This document shows positions 25,098-35,104 of a stretch of 64,000 nt of DNA, piece after piece. The position numbers and the translations under genes were made by a program. How positions within the stretch are numbered: the first letter of the stretch is position 1; each line of letters opens with the position of its first letter. The notes beneath the pieces are model-generated. The model was given only the letters and a program-made list of their open reading frames with translations, made no database searches and was not told the origin of the DNA. Source of the DNA: Galbibacter pacificus (GTDB lineage: Bacteria; Bacteroidota; Bacteroidia; Flavobacteriales; Flavobacteriaceae); assembly GCF_029603155.1 (NCBI RefSeq), contig NZ_JAPMUA010000005.1, forward strand, positions 1-64,000, given 5' to 3'.

Positions 25098-26630
25098 TTA
25101 CTGAAGTATCCACATAATTCCATTATTATCATCCACCCCGTTATATTGCCTGTTTGTTGCTTCATTTACATGCTCTAGGTTATATTGCACTTCATCGGAT
25201 GGGTACATCCATCTAACAGGTAATTTATTGGAGGGTTCGTTTTGATTACTTGCTGGATTGATTTCAAAATACGGATATCCGGTCCTGCGGTTTTCAAAGA
25301 AAGCGCTTAATGGCGACTGTAAGAAGGTGCTTAAATATTTTTGAGTGATAATTTGTTCCATTTGAGTATTTGGATCGGAGCTCAACTTTACCTCAGCACT
25401 TTCTATGTATGCCTCAATATAATTATCTGTAATATCCATACCGTGGTTATACGTATTTATTGGTGTATTATCCCTTACATACTCCATTGCCGCTTTTACC
25501 CCTTGATTATAGTGTTCTTCAGGGGTTTCACCAACCCAGCCTCTTACGGCAGCCTCGGCCAACATAAACTCTACTTGGGCATAACTTAATAGATAAACCG
25601 GTTCTCCTTCGGGGGTTTCTTTATATCTTAAATTTATATCTGAATAATCTTTTGACGAAGAAATAGAACTTACCGCCGAGTATTCTAAAGAGGGTTCTAC
25701 CCCAACATATGCATCAAAATCTGAATCCGATAGGCCTTCTTCTATTTTTACTGGTGATGGTTCTGTGTAATAAAACAACCTGTAATCGTTCAATATTTTT
25801 AGCTTATCAATCAAAACACTTGAAACCATTGGATAAATTACAAATTGATTACCTTGCTTGAAGAAAGGGTACATTTGATTTTGTTGATTGGAATATACCA
25901 AACTGAAATTATCTTCATTATTACTGAAAATAGGTCGATTATTTACAATATCTTTAAACTTCTGAGCCACATTTAAATCGCTATCTCCGGTTTTCTTGTG
26001 TAAATTGATTAATACTTTTAACTGAAAAGAATTTACCATTTTACGCCATTTGTTTACATCACCTCCATAGATTATATCGCCATCAAACTGGCTGGCATTT
26101 GCAAAAAGGTTGTCTGCTAGGTCCAGTTCCTTTAAAATACCAATAAAAATATCTTTTTGGATATCGTAAGTAGGTTTGGTATCTCCCTCTGTTTCACCTT
26201 TAATTGCTTCACTGTATGGCATATCTCCAACTTGAATTGTTAAATTGAAGAAATAATAAGCCCTGATAAAATATGCCAATCCGGTATAGGCGTTCTTTTC
26301 CCCTTCTTTTAAATCTTGAGATAATTCCATCATTTTCTGGGCATCGGTTAAGCGTGTCATGTCGCTAAAACTGGCCCTGTTCAAACGGTTGTATTGTGCA
26401 TCCTCCGGATATTCGCTCCATAAAATATACTTATCCCTCATAAAAGGCAACATGAATCCTTTTTCGCTTCCTATATCGTCGTTTGTTATATTCAAAATAA
26501 GCTTTGTGGCCAACATTTGTGGCGTTACAGATGATATCCCATCTGGGTTCGTGTTAATTTTGTCCATATCTGCACATGCGCCACAAAGTATCAATATACT
26601 TGCAAATGCAATTTTATATATAGTTTTCAT
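25098..26630 (-). CDS. SusD/RagB-like outer membrane lipoprotein
   Basis: The 510-residue product has a lipoprotein signal (MKTIYKIAFASILILCGAC, Cys19) followed by DMDKINTNPDGIS, the start of SusD-like proteins. Helical TPR-like blocks follow, including GLAYFIRAYYFFNLTIQVGD and LLSYAQVEFMLAEAAVRG, and the C-terminus ends NGVDDNNGIMWI. SusD proteins form the lid over the SusC channel at the cell surface and bind the ligand. It starts four bases after the susC stop codon. The partner enzyme here is a phospholipase, so the bound ligand may be a phospholipid or a phosphorylated head group and not a glycan; that is inference. Confidence 0.92.
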   Translation of the reverse strand: MKTIYKIAFASILILCGACADMDKINTNPDGISSVTPQMLATKLILNITNDDIGSEKGFMLPFMRDKYILWSEYPEDAQYNRLNRASFSDMTRLTDAQKMMELSQDLKEGEKNAYTGLAYFIRAYYFFNLTIQVGDMPYSEAIKGETEGDTKPTYDIQKDIFIGILKELDLADNLFANASQFDGDIIYGGDVNKWRKMVNSFQLKVLINLHKKTGDSDLNVAQKFKDIVNNRPIFSNNEDNFSLVYSNQQNQMYPFFKQGNQFVIYPMVSSVLIDKLKILNDYRLFYYTEPSPVKIEEGLSDSDFDAYVGVEPSLEYSAVSSISSSKDYSDINLRYKETPEGEPVYLLSYAQVEFMLAEAAVRGWVGETPEEHYNQGVKAAMEYVRDNTPINTYNHGMDITDNYIEAYIESAEVKLSSDPNTQMEQIITQKYLSTFLQSPLSAFFENRRTGYPYFEINPASNQNEPSNKLPVRWMYPSDEVQYNLEHVNEATNRQYNGVDDNNGIMWILQ

Positions 26631-26634
26631 AATA

Positions 26635-29600
26635 TTATTTTTTAGGTCCTTTAGCTAGTGTTTGTAATTTTATGTTCAATCCAACAAACCGTTGTGACGG
26701 AGAGGATAGATCACTATCCGAATTCCAGTCGGGGTCTGCAAATTCAAAATCTTTAGTAATCAAGAAAACGTTTTGAGCCGTTAACGCTATTGTTGCATTG
26801 GCCACTCCAATTTTTTCGCTTACATCTTTAGGCAATGTATATCCAAAAGACAATTCTCTTAATTTAGCAAACGTGGCATCTTTTGCGCCCAAGCTTCCGT
26901 CTCCATACCTTCTTGCGTAGGTTTCATATGATACTGGAGTGTCGTTTGGTGCAAAAACCCTGGTATCTTCCATTATTTGTCCATATTGGTCGTAACTAAC
27001 TTCTCCCGAAACCACTTTAACTCCATTACCAACAAACGACTCGTTTCCGTTTACAACTTCATCGTACCTCCATTGATTGTCGCTATCGGGATGAGAGCCA
27101 GTATCCCACATTTTGTACGATGTATAATTGTATAAAGTTCCGCCAACGCGCCCATCAAAACTTAAATACAAACTAAAGTCTTTGTAGTTAAACGTATTGG
27201 TGAATCCCCATAAAAAATCCGGATCGCTATAATCTAAAAATGTTGTATAATTACTCCTAATCGGTAATCCACCCGTATTGTAGACAACATTTCCCTGCGG
27301 ATCCCTCTCCCAATCCTGAATGGTATAATTATCTACTCTACCGCCTTTTTTTACCCATAAATTATCAGATGAATACACTGGATCCAAATCTTTATAATAG
27401 GCATGTGTTTTCGACCAGTTCAAGGATACGTCCCAACTAAAATTTTCAGACTTGACAACGCCTGCATTTAGTGTGAATTCCAAACCTCTGCGCTCTATTG
27501 TTTCATCAATATTAATCAATGTTTCATTAAACCCTGACGAAGATGGTATTGGGGTAGATACTTGGCGATTGTATGTGTAAATGTTATAATATGCCATGTC
27601 CAGCATAATTCTGTTTTTAAACAAATATGCGGCTGTTCCAAACTCCCATGTTCTGCTTGTTTCTGGCTCTACAATAGACGTTTTTATGGTTGAAGGATAT
27701 GCTGCTGTATTATAACCGTCCCATACACCAAGGTTTACCGAATAATTTACGTTGGTATCGTAAACCCCTAAATCTTTTTTAGATACAGTCCAGGAGCCCC
27801 TTACCTTCCATAAATCCAACCATGACGGATTTAAGCCCAATTCGGTCAACAATAAGCTTCCGGCTACCGAAGGATAAAAATAAGACCGCGAAGACGAAGG
27901 CAACGTAGAACTCCAGTCGTTTCTTCCGGTTACATCAACAAAGAAAGTATCGGCATAAGCAAAAGAAGCCAGCCCTAAAAAGCTATTTACTTGTTTTCTG
28001 TATGTTGAAGTTGCCACATCGGGACGTTCTACCGAATTGTTTAAAGAAGAAATACCCGGGACCACAAGTCCGTTACGGGTAGAAGCCATATTATACTGAT
28101 CTTCATATTTATAAATCGACACTCCAGTTGTTATGTCTATATCAAAGTTTTTAATCAGGTCTTCTTTAGCATAGTTAAACAACACATCCGAGTTTAAACT
28201 ATACCCCCTATATTGCTCCTGCTTATACAAACCGTTTACGTACCATCCTCTGGTTGAATTGATTCCGGCCGGGTTTTGAGTATTGAATTCATTGGAATAA
28301 AAATCGTAGCCGATTCTCCCGGTCAGTTTAGCCCCTTCAAAAAGTTTATAATCGGCAGTAATGTTTACATTGGTTATATTTTGTTCATCGCTTTTCAGTT
28401 TTTCATATGCAATTAAATAAGGATTATCGTACCAAGCTTGATAATGCCAATTTTGTTGTTCATTAGGTATAACCCAATAGTCCCTATATTTTGAGAGCTC
28501 ATACTCTGGCCCTGTCCATAGCAATATTTGATACATATAGCCTTGCGAACCATAACCCGCTCCGGTGGTTTGTGGAGCCATACTTCTGTTATAACCTAGG
28601 TTTGCTTTTATATCAAAGTTATCGCTAAGGTTTAGCGTTCCCGAAACATTAAAATTAAACCTGTTTAGCTTTAAGTTTGGATATTGCCCTTTATTTAAAA
28701 CATGGGTAAAAGAAGTTCTAATTGAACCTATGTCTCCTGTTCGTGCAAAACTAATATTGTTGTTTACAATAAAGCCGGGCTGTAAAAAATCGTTAAAATT
28801 ATCTTTTCCACGAGACGTAAGTGGCATGTTCTCATATTGCTTTGTTTCTGGATTCCATTGTTCGGCCATGATACCTATATCCAATTTTTGCCCCCATACA
28901 TAATCTGTAGCACTATAAGTTCCCCCTAAACCTGCACTGTAGGAAGATTGCACTTCGGGAAGGGCCAAATACCCTGCAAAGAACATATTATTACTGTTTA
29001 TGCTCAAGCCATTTCCGCCACTTTTGGTTGTTATAATTACAGCTCCCCCGCTTCCCCTGGCACCATATAATGCCGAAGCAGTTGCTCCTTTAAGCACGCT
29101 TATTTCTTTAATATCATCCGAGGCTACATCAGATAAATTCATATTTCCATAAGGAACACCATCTATTACCAATAAAGGGTTCGAGGTACCGCCACGCAAC
29201 CTAATATCGGGAGACTCATTAAACTCTGTACTATTTTGAATCCAAAGACCTGCTACTTTACCCGATAAAGAAGTGGCCACGTCTACCCCTTTTACCTCCT
29301 GAACCTGATTGCCTCCAATTTTTTGAACGGCATATCCAAGCGATTTTTCCTCACGCTTAATTCCAAGTGCAGTTACTACAACTTCATCCAGTTGCTGGGT
29401 ATCTTCTTGTAAAGCAACATTTATTAGTTTTCGGTTATTTATCTTCTCTTCAACTGGTTTAAACCCCAAATAGCTAAATACAAGAATATCCGTTGGGCTG
29501 TTTACCTGTATTTCGTAATTGCCTTCAAAATCAGAGGTAACCCCAATACTTCCATCTTTTAATTGTACCGTTACCCCTGGTAATCCTAAACCATCTGCCG

Positions 29601-30009
29601 AGGAGGTTACTTTTCCTTTAATTATTATTGGGTCTTGTTTTAAAGCTTCTTTTAAACCTACGTTTATAATATTGTCTATTTGCTTAAAACTTAAACCTAG
29701 TTGGTATGAAACCTCTAATAAGAGGTTTTTGATGGTAATTTTTTCTTTTTTTAAACGAACCGTCTGCTTTTCGTTCACCAATACTTTATCGTAAAAAAAG
29801 TTAACCTCAACATTATCTTCTACAATTTTAAAGATATCTTCAAGTTGATAAACTTCTTTTTTAAGGGCCACCCTATATTTGGTCAAGTCAATATTACTTT
29901 GATTCTTGGGTACATTTGCCATTAGTCCAAGGGAAAAAAAACAAGGTAACAAAAAGCACAATACCTGCTTCCTGCACAAATACCTGCTTTTAATAGTGAT
30001 TTGTTTCAT
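26635..30009 (-). CDS. SusC/RagA-like TonB-dependent outer membrane transporter with signalling domain
   Basis: At 1124 residues this is a complete SusC. After the signal peptide (through about residue 31) comes a secretin/TonB short N-terminal (STN) domain at about 50-115 (YQLEDIFKIVEDNVEVNFFY), then a carboxypeptidase-like domain at about 130-215 (GKVTSSADGLGLPGVTVQLK), a plug domain (SGKVAGLWIQ, PLLVIDGVPYG, KGATASALYGARGSGGAV) and a 22-strand-type barrel ending with an aromatic-rich strand. The STN domain is the part that contacts FecR in trans-envelope signalling. It lies 13 bases after fecR and 4 before susD. Confidence 0.94.
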   Translation of the reverse strand: MKQITIKSRYLCRKQVLCFLLPCFFSLGLMANVPKNQSNIDLTKYRVALKKEVYQLEDIFKIVEDNVEVNFFYDKVLVNEKQTVRLKKEKITIKNLLLEVSYQLGLSFKQIDNIINVGLKEALKQDPIIIKGKVTSSADGLGLPGVTVQLKDGSIGVTSDFEGNYEIQVNSPTDILVFSYLGFKPVEEKINNRKLINVALQEDTQQLDEVVVTALGIKREEKSLGYAVQKIGGNQVQEVKGVDVATSLSGKVAGLWIQNSTEFNESPDIRLRGGTSNPLLVIDGVPYGNMNLSDVASDDIKEISVLKGATASALYGARGSGGAVIITTKSGGNGLSINSNNMFFAGYLALPEVQSSYSAGLGGTYSATDYVWGQKLDIGIMAEQWNPETKQYENMPLTSRGKDNFNDFLQPGFIVNNNISFARTGDIGSIRTSFTHVLNKGQYPNLKLNRFNFNVSGTLNLSDNFDIKANLGYNRSMAPQTTGAGYGSQGYMYQILLWTGPEYELSKYRDYWVIPNEQQNWHYQAWYDNPYLIAYEKLKSDEQNITNVNITADYKLFEGAKLTGRIGYDFYSNEFNTQNPAGINSTRGWYVNGLYKQEQYRGYSLNSDVLFNYAKEDLIKNFDIDITTGVSIYKYEDQYNMASTRNGLVVPGISSLNNSVERPDVATSTYRKQVNSFLGLASFAYADTFFVDVTGRNDWSSTLPSSSRSYFYPSVAGSLLLTELGLNPSWLDLWKVRGSWTVSKKDLGVYDTNVNYSVNLGVWDGYNTAAYPSTIKTSIVEPETSRTWEFGTAAYLFKNRIMLDMAYYNIYTYNRQVSTPIPSSSGFNETLINIDETIERRGLEFTLNAGVVKSENFSWDVSLNWSKTHAYYKDLDPVYSSDNLWVKKGGRVDNYTIQDWERDPQGNVVYNTGGLPIRSNYTTFLDYSDPDFLWGFTNTFNYKDFSLYLSFDGRVGGTLYNYTSYKMWDTGSHPDSDNQWRYDEVVNGNESFVGNGVKVVSGEVSYDQYGQIMEDTRVFAPNDTPVSYETYARRYGDGSLGAKDATFAKLRELSFGYTLPKDVSEKIGVANATIALTAQNVFLITKDFEFADPDWNSDSDLSSPSQRFVGLNIKLQTLAKGPKK

Positions 30010-30022
30010 AATTTAAATTAGT

Positions 30023-31084
30023 TTAATTATTAATGTATATGGTTATTTGATTGTTATCCATTCTGTATTTTATCTTACGGGCAAACTCAAGGCTTTTCAT
30101 TACATTCTCGATACTTTGCTTTTTAAACATCCCATTAATTTTCCATGGCCCGTTGGTATTTCCAACAACGCTTATATCCACATTGTACCACCGTTCTATT
30201 TTTGCAATGAATTCTGTTAAACCACAATCCTCGAATACTAACACTCCATCTTTCCAGCCGAAATAATCAACTTTATCATATTTGTTTATTTCCACTTTTT
30301 TAAAATTTTTCTGTATGTCGATTTTTTCGTTTGGTTGTATAAAAAAACTGCTCTTACCATTAATTTTATCAAGAGTTTCTACTGCAACAGAGCCACTCTC
30401 TAGCGCTACGGTATAAAATTCCATTTCGGGATAAGATCTTATATTAAAAGTTGTACCGTGAACAATGGTCTTAATACCATTTGTGCTAACAGTAAATTTT
30501 TTATCGGGATTGTGCGTTACCTTAAAATATGCCTCTCCCATCACTCCCACATTCCTGCTTATAGAATTAAAAGCCGAAGGGTAAACAAGCTTGCTTTCTG
30601 CATTTAGCACGACAATGGTACTATCTGGAAGCAGCACTGTTTTTTGTTCGCCCCTGTTTGTTGCCACTTCGATAACTGAGGCCATATTTTCTTTTGTAAG
30701 AATGGCTGGATTATTTGTGCTTTTTATTAATGGATAAATTGTTATTACAAGCGCAAAAATGGCGGCTGCACTTGCTATCCAAATAACATTTTTTAAAAGC
30801 TTCCCATTTTTGGCTTTGGTATTCTTTTTCCTGCCTTCTTTATTATTGGGGACTTTAAGTATGTTTTTTAAAATTTCATCTTTTTTTTCTGAAGATATTT
30901 TTTCTGCTTTAAAAGCAGATTTTTCGATGATAGATTTTGCGGTAGAAATTGACTGTTTGTCTTTTGGGTTTGCTTCCAGCCATTTTTCCCAAAATACATT
31001 TCCAGCCTCTGTAGGATTATGTACCCATTTTACAAAGTGCTCATTCTTCAAAAAAAAGTCAATATCGTGTTTTTTATCCTCCAA
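30023..31084 (-). CDS. FecR-type anti-sigma factor
   Basis: The 353-residue protein has a cytoplasmic N-terminal part (about 1-98, beginning MEDKKHDIDFFLKNEHFVKW), one membrane helix at 99-120 (NVIWIASAAAIFALVITIYP), the FecR domain (TNRGEQKTVLLPDSTIVVLN, about 155-265) and a C-terminal DUF4974-type domain (VFEDCGLTEFIAKIERWYNV). In this class the N-terminus holds or activates the FecI-like sigma factor and the periplasmic part reads the SusC signalling domain. It lies 47 bases after the sigma gene and 13 before susC, all on the minus strand. Confidence 0.92.
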   Translation of the reverse strand: MEDKKHDIDFFLKNEHFVKWVHNPTEAGNVFWEKWLEANPKDKQSISTAKSIIEKSAFKAEKISSEKKDEILKNILKVPNNKEGRKKNTKAKNGKLLKNVIWIASAAAIFALVITIYPLIKSTNNPAILTKENMASVIEVATNRGEQKTVLLPDSTIVVLNAESKLVYPSAFNSISRNVGVMGEAYFKVTHNPDKKFTVSTNGIKTIVHGTTFNIRSYPEMEFYTVALESGSVAVETLDKINGKSSFFIQPNEKIDIQKNFKKVEINKYDKVDYFGWKDGVLVFEDCGLTEFIAKIERWYNVDISVVGNTNGPWKINGMFKKQSIENVMKSLEFARKIKYRMDNNQITIYINN

Positions 31085-31131
31085 AGCTTCTTGCCGTTTA
31101 TAGAATAGACAATAAAGCTTTTATAATGACA

Positions 31132-31773
31132 TCACTTTTTTGAAACTTTTTTTTTAATCTTCTTGATTACCTTGTATACCATATTTCTAGCAGACTTAAC
31201 ATTACTGAAATTCAACACCTCTTTTATTTCGTTGTAACCCATCCCTAAATGAAAGTAATAATACACAACTTCTCTGTACTTTTTAGGCAAGGTTTTTAGT
31301 GCTTCTTCAACTTTTTGAATATCCATTCTTTTCTGTTCGTTCAACATTATCACTTCATCTATTGAAACCGTTATTTCAAAATCAAGTCCTTCCCATAAAT
31401 TTGTCTTCATTATGGGCTGTTTTTTCTTTTTACTATTGAAAATCCTTCTTTTGAGGCATTGAAATAAAAACGAACGGATAGAATTGGTTATATCGGGTAA
31501 TTCCTTTCTTTTTTCTCTTAACTGAATGAACATATCTTGAATAAGATCTTCAGTCAACTCCTTATTGCAAAATTGCCTCCCAAAAGAATAAAGCCCATCG
31601 ATATACTTTTTATATATTATAATAAAAGCATCTTCGTTGCCTCGTTTAAATGCCTTCCATAATTTTTTATCAGAAGAAAATTTTTTTTGGTCATCATTAA
31701 AAGCATCATTCTTTTTTTTGGAGAGTGCTGTCTCCTCGGGCTGCTTTATTTTATATGCATTCAGGTTGTGCAT
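31132..31773 (-). CDS. FecI-like ECF sigma factor with N-terminal extension
   Basis: The 213-residue protein has sigma-70 region 2 around EDAFIIIYKKYIDGLYSFGR with ELTEDLIQDMFIQLREKR, and region 4 in ALKTLPKKYREVVYYYFHLG with GYNEIKEVLNFSNVKSARN. About 35 extra residues, rich in Lys, Asp and Asn, precede region 2, which usual FecI proteins lack. The C-terminus is a run of basic residues. It is the first gene of the FecIR-SusCD-phospholipase unit. I find no TGTAAC/CGTC motif upstream, so control through this sigma is inferred from gene order only. Confidence 0.88.
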   Translation of the reverse strand: MHNLNAYKIKQPEETALSKKKNDAFNDDQKKFSSDKKLWKAFKRGNEDAFIIIYKKYIDGLYSFGRQFCNKELTEDLIQDMFIQLREKRKELPDITNSIRSFLFQCLKRRIFNSKKKKQPIMKTNLWEGLDFEITVSIDEVIMLNEQKRMDIQKVEEALKTLPKKYREVVYYYFHLGMGYNEIKEVLNFSNVKSARNMVYKVIKKIKKKVSKK

Positions 31774-32008
31774 CCTTGTAGATTCTTTAGAAATAATTGG
31801 TTGTCATTCTGACGAATATACAAAAAATAAAAAGCTAAATGAAAATTTAAAATTTATTAATCCTTTCGTAATATTGAATTTTAGATAAAATGTTTTAAAA
31901 ATAATAACATAACGATAAATTTACAGAGCTTGGCAGCAATTTATTTATACAACTGTTAAGTAAGAGATTAAAATGGTATTAAATAAAAAAGTAACCTAGA
32001 AGAAAAAA

Positions 32009-32323
32009 GCAGGCCATAAGCCGGATTCTGTACCTTGAAAAAGATCCTTATCATTTATCTGGACGCTGCATTGCTGCAACGTTCTAGCCGCCTACCCTCC
32101 AACATCAGGCGTGCAGCCTTCTCCCGATAGCTATCGGGGCATTGGTATACATGGCGTTGCACCGCATAGAGTTTACCCGATTTCACTACAGCATTACCTG
32201 TACATCCTTTCTTTTGCACTTGTCCTGGCCTTTCGGCCGACGGCCGTTAGCCGCTATGCTGCACTGTGGTGTCCGGACTTTCCTCTACAAACTTTAAGGT
32301 TTGCAGCGATAAGGTGGCCTGCG
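32009..32323 (-). ncRNA. rnpB: RNase P RNA (bacterial type A)
   Basis: Reading the minus strand from about 32323, the RNA begins CGCAGGCCACCTTATCGC and soon has the conserved GAGGAAAGTCCGGACACC. The middle holds AGCGGCTAACGGCC with ACGGCCGAAAGG-like stems, and a GAAATCGGGTAAACTC block (conserved region). The end has GTAGGCGGCTAGA-type pairing and the conserved ACAGAATCCGGCTTATGGCC. A T-run directly follows the 3' end. It processes the 5' ends of tRNAs. A TAATTTTG -7-like element lies just upstream (32327-32334), which sets the start near 32320. Exact ends are uncertain by several bases. Confidence 0.93.
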
Positions 32324-32423
32324 GTGCAAAATTAGTGTTTTTAAAATCGATTTTGTTAATAATTAAAGACAAAATAAACTTAAAAAAAGAGGATATAATA
32401 TTTCTATTTTTATCTTTGTTGTA

Positions 32424-34148
32424 ATGGAACACTTTGTAGTATCAGCTAGAAAATACAGGCCAAAAACGTTTAAAGATGTTGTTGGGCAACAAGCCATTAC
32501 CAATACCTTACTTAACGCTATAGACAACAACCATCTGGCCCAGGCCCTATTGTTCTGTGGCCCGAGAGGCGTGGGCAAGACTACTTGCGCGCGTATTTTG
32601 GCAAAAAAAATAAATCAAGACGGTACGCAAAACGAAGATGAAGATTTTGCCTTTAATATTTTTGAGCTCGATGCAGCTTCCAATAATTCTGTCGATGATA
32701 TAAGAAGCCTTATCGACCAGGTAAGGATTCCCCCGCAAGTCGGGAAATACAAAGTATATATAATCGATGAGGTGCACATGCTTTCCCAAGCGGCTTTTAA
32801 TGCTTTTCTAAAAACATTGGAAGAACCACCAAAACATGCCATTTTTATCTTGGCAACCACAGAAAAGCATAAAATAATCCCGACCATCCTTTCCCGTTGC
32901 CAGATATTCGATTTTAAAAGGATTACAGTTAAAGATGCCAAGGAATATCTAAAATATATTGCCGAAAACCAAGGCATAGAAGCAGAAGACGACGCCCTGC
33001 ATATTATTGCCCAAAAGGCAGACGGGGCCATGCGCGATGCCCTTTCCATTTTTGACCGTGTGGTAAGTTTTACCGGTAAAAACCTGACAAGACAGGCTGT
33101 AACCGAAAACTTAAACGTTCTTGATTATCAAACGTATTTCGAGATAACCGATTTAATTTTAGATGGGAACATCCCTAAATTGCTAATTGATTTTAACAAC
33201 ATACTTTCGTTAGGTTTTGATGGCCACCATTTTGTTGCCGGGCTCGCATCGCATTTCAGGGATTTACTTGTTTGCCAAAATGAAGCTACCATACCACTGC
33301 TCGAAGTAGGCGACGACACAAAACAAAAATACCTGCAACAAAGTAAAAAAGCTCCAAGGGATTTCCTGCTGGAAGGAATTGAAACCGCCAATTCGTGCGA
33401 TCTAAATTACCGCAGCAGTAGAAACCAGCGGTTGCTCGTAGAGCTTTGCTTAATGCAATTGGCCTCCATCAATCACGATGGAGAAAAAAAAAAGGACAGT
33501 AACTACATAATCCCCTCCTCTGTATTTAAGAAAGAAGGGACAAAAACGCACCAAAACAACACCGGCAAAGCGCCGGAACAGAAAATTCCAGCACAGGAAA
33601 TTCCAGAAAAATCCATAGCTGTACCCCAAACAGTAACCGAGACTGAAGAAGAAACAAAGCTCCCTAAAATAAACCTGCAAAACAAAAAAAAGGTTTCGGG
33701 CCTGTCGCTTTCCAGCATCAAAAAGAAAAAAGAGCACGAACTGGCCAAAAAAGACCAAACCATAGACGAGGAAAACCTTCCCAAAGATGCTTTTGACGAA
33801 GCCACCATGCAAAAATATTGGAATAAGTACGTAAAGAAAATTGAAGAAGGGGGCAAAAAAATATTAAGCGCGGCACTGGGCTCGGATACACCAAGAAAAA
33901 AAGGGGAACAAAAAATATGGATAGAACTGGCCAACGATACTTTAAAAAAAGAAGTGGAGCGGGATCAATACCCTTTGATGGAGTACCTTAAAAAGAAACT
34001 CAATAATTACCATATAGAACTGTATATTACCATCAACGAAGATGTTGAAAAGCAATATGCTTTTACTCCTCAGGAAAAATATGAAAAGCTACGTGAGAAA
34101 AATCCTTTAATCGACAAACTTAGAAGGGATTTCGATTTGGATGTTTAA
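32424..34148 (+). CDS. dnaX: DNA polymerase III subunit gamma/tau
   Basis: Clamp-loader ATPase and organiser of the replicase. In the 574-residue protein, Walker A GPRGVGKTT lies at 46-54, Walker B in YIIDEVHMLS, the ELDAASNNSVDDIR block follows, and sensor 1 lies in FILATTEKHKIIPTILSRCQ. The four-cysteine zinc module of many bacterial DnaX proteins is absent: the interval between Walker A and ELDAAS is short and acidic (QDGTQNEDEDFAF). A basic, proline-rich linker (about 365-430) leads to a tau-like C-terminus. Its ATG is only a few bases after TATCTTTG (32411-32418), so the transcript may be nearly leaderless. Confidence 0.93.
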   Translation: MEHFVVSARKYRPKTFKDVVGQQAITNTLLNAIDNNHLAQALLFCGPRGVGKTTCARILAKKINQDGTQNEDEDFAFNIFELDAASNNSVDDIRSLIDQVRIPPQVGKYKVYIIDEVHMLSQAAFNAFLKTLEEPPKHAIFILATTEKHKIIPTILSRCQIFDFKRITVKDAKEYLKYIAENQGIEAEDDALHIIAQKADGAMRDALSIFDRVVSFTGKNLTRQAVTENLNVLDYQTYFEITDLILDGNIPKLLIDFNNILSLGFDGHHFVAGLASHFRDLLVCQNEATIPLLEVGDDTKQKYLQQSKKAPRDFLLEGIETANSCDLNYRSSRNQRLLVELCLMQLASINHDGEKKKDSNYIIPSSVFKKEGTKTHQNNTGKAPEQKIPAQEIPEKSIAVPQTVTETEEETKLPKINLQNKKKVSGLSLSSIKKKKEHELAKKDQTIDEENLPKDAFDEATMQKYWNKYVKKIEEGGKKILSAALGSDTPRKKGEQKIWIELANDTLKKEVERDQYPLMEYLKKKLNNYHIELYITINEDVEKQYAFTPQEKYEKLREKNPLIDKLRRDFDLDV

Positions 34149-34223
34149 TATATGCATCAGCAGGAGTTGCTTTTTTAAAAACCTTTTCAACTTCAACTAA
34201 AAAATTATAAATCCGGCATATTA

Positions 34224-35096
34224 TCATGCGCTTCTTTTTATATTCCTGCCGCTTTCTATGCATACGGCACTTAAAATTAACATCCCGCCAATAACGGTGT
34301 GCCATGCCGGAAACTCGTTTAAGAAAAGCACTCCCATAATTATCCCATAAATAGGCTGCACACTACTAATTATGCTTGCCGTGGTTGCACTAAAATATTT
34401 AAAGCTCATTAACAGCAACGTATGGCCCATGGTCGTGGTAACCAAGGCCAAAAAGGCTATCCCCGGAAGATGTACGGTTATTTCGCGAAAACCTACCACA
34501 AAAAGCAACGGCGATAAAATAATTGCGATAACCCATAATTGATGCAACATTAAAACAGATCCGTTATATTTTTGCACTTTGGGCTTCATTAAAATGTTGC
34601 GGAGCGAATAAAAAAACGCCGACGTAACCCCAAACAATACTGCTATAAAATGCTGATTTTTAAAATTTACTTCTGGAACCAAAAAATAAACCCCGGTAAT
34701 AACCAAGGCCCCCAATGCCATGTGTGACTTTTTAAATCTTGTTTTTAAAATAAGGGGCTCCAAAAAAGAAGTAATTACCGGATACGTATATATAGACAAC
34801 ATCCCGATGGCCACGCTCGATAATTTAAGCGCATAAAAGTAAGTAACCCAATGCACGCCAAAGAAAACGCCACAAAGCAGTACCATGCGCCAATCTTTTG
34901 TATTGGCTATTTTTAAGCTAAACCCCTTGAACCTACAAAAAAGAAATAAGAACACGAAAGCAAGAATTGCCCTAAAAAGAATAATTTGTGCAGGCGGCAA
35001 TGCAATGTACCTCCCTAATACCCCGGAAGTACTAATTAAAAGTACCGCCAAATTGAGCTGTAAAATATGTTTTAAATGAAACTTATCTTCTGCCAA
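34224..35096 (-). CDS. EamA/DMT-family transporter
   Basis: A 290-residue inner membrane protein with about ten hydrophobic helices in two EamA repeats; the first includes GRYIALPPAQIILFRAILAF and the second contains SVLMLHQLWVIAII and SVQPIYGIIMGVLFLNEFPA, the typical end-of-repeat motif. Drug/metabolite transporters of this type usually export amino acids or other small metabolites; the substrate is not visible. It starts 8 bases after the stop codon of the helical-repeat gene, so the two are probably cotranscribed. Confidence 0.85.
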   Translation of the reverse strand: MAEDKFHLKHILQLNLAVLLISTSGVLGRYIALPPAQIILFRAILAFVFLFLFCRFKGFSLKIANTKDWRMVLLCGVFFGVHWVTYFYALKLSSVAIGMLSIYTYPVITSFLEPLILKTRFKKSHMALGALVITGVYFLVPEVNFKNQHFIAVLFGVTSAFFYSLRNILMKPKVQKYNGSVLMLHQLWVIAIILSPLLFVVGFREITVHLPGIAFLALVTTTMGHTLLLMSFKYFSATTASIISSVQPIYGIIMGVLFLNEFPAWHTVIGGMLILSAVCIESGRNIKRSA

Positions 35097-35104
35097 ACCA
35101 AAAA

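Noticed and set aside
31774..31940. ECF promoter motif in front of the FecI-like sigma gene
   Set aside because: A CGTC is present but no TGTAAC-like element lies at the right distance.
32111..32335. 74-residue ORF on the plus strand
   Set aside because: It is antisense to RNase P RNA and only reflects the structured RNA sequence.
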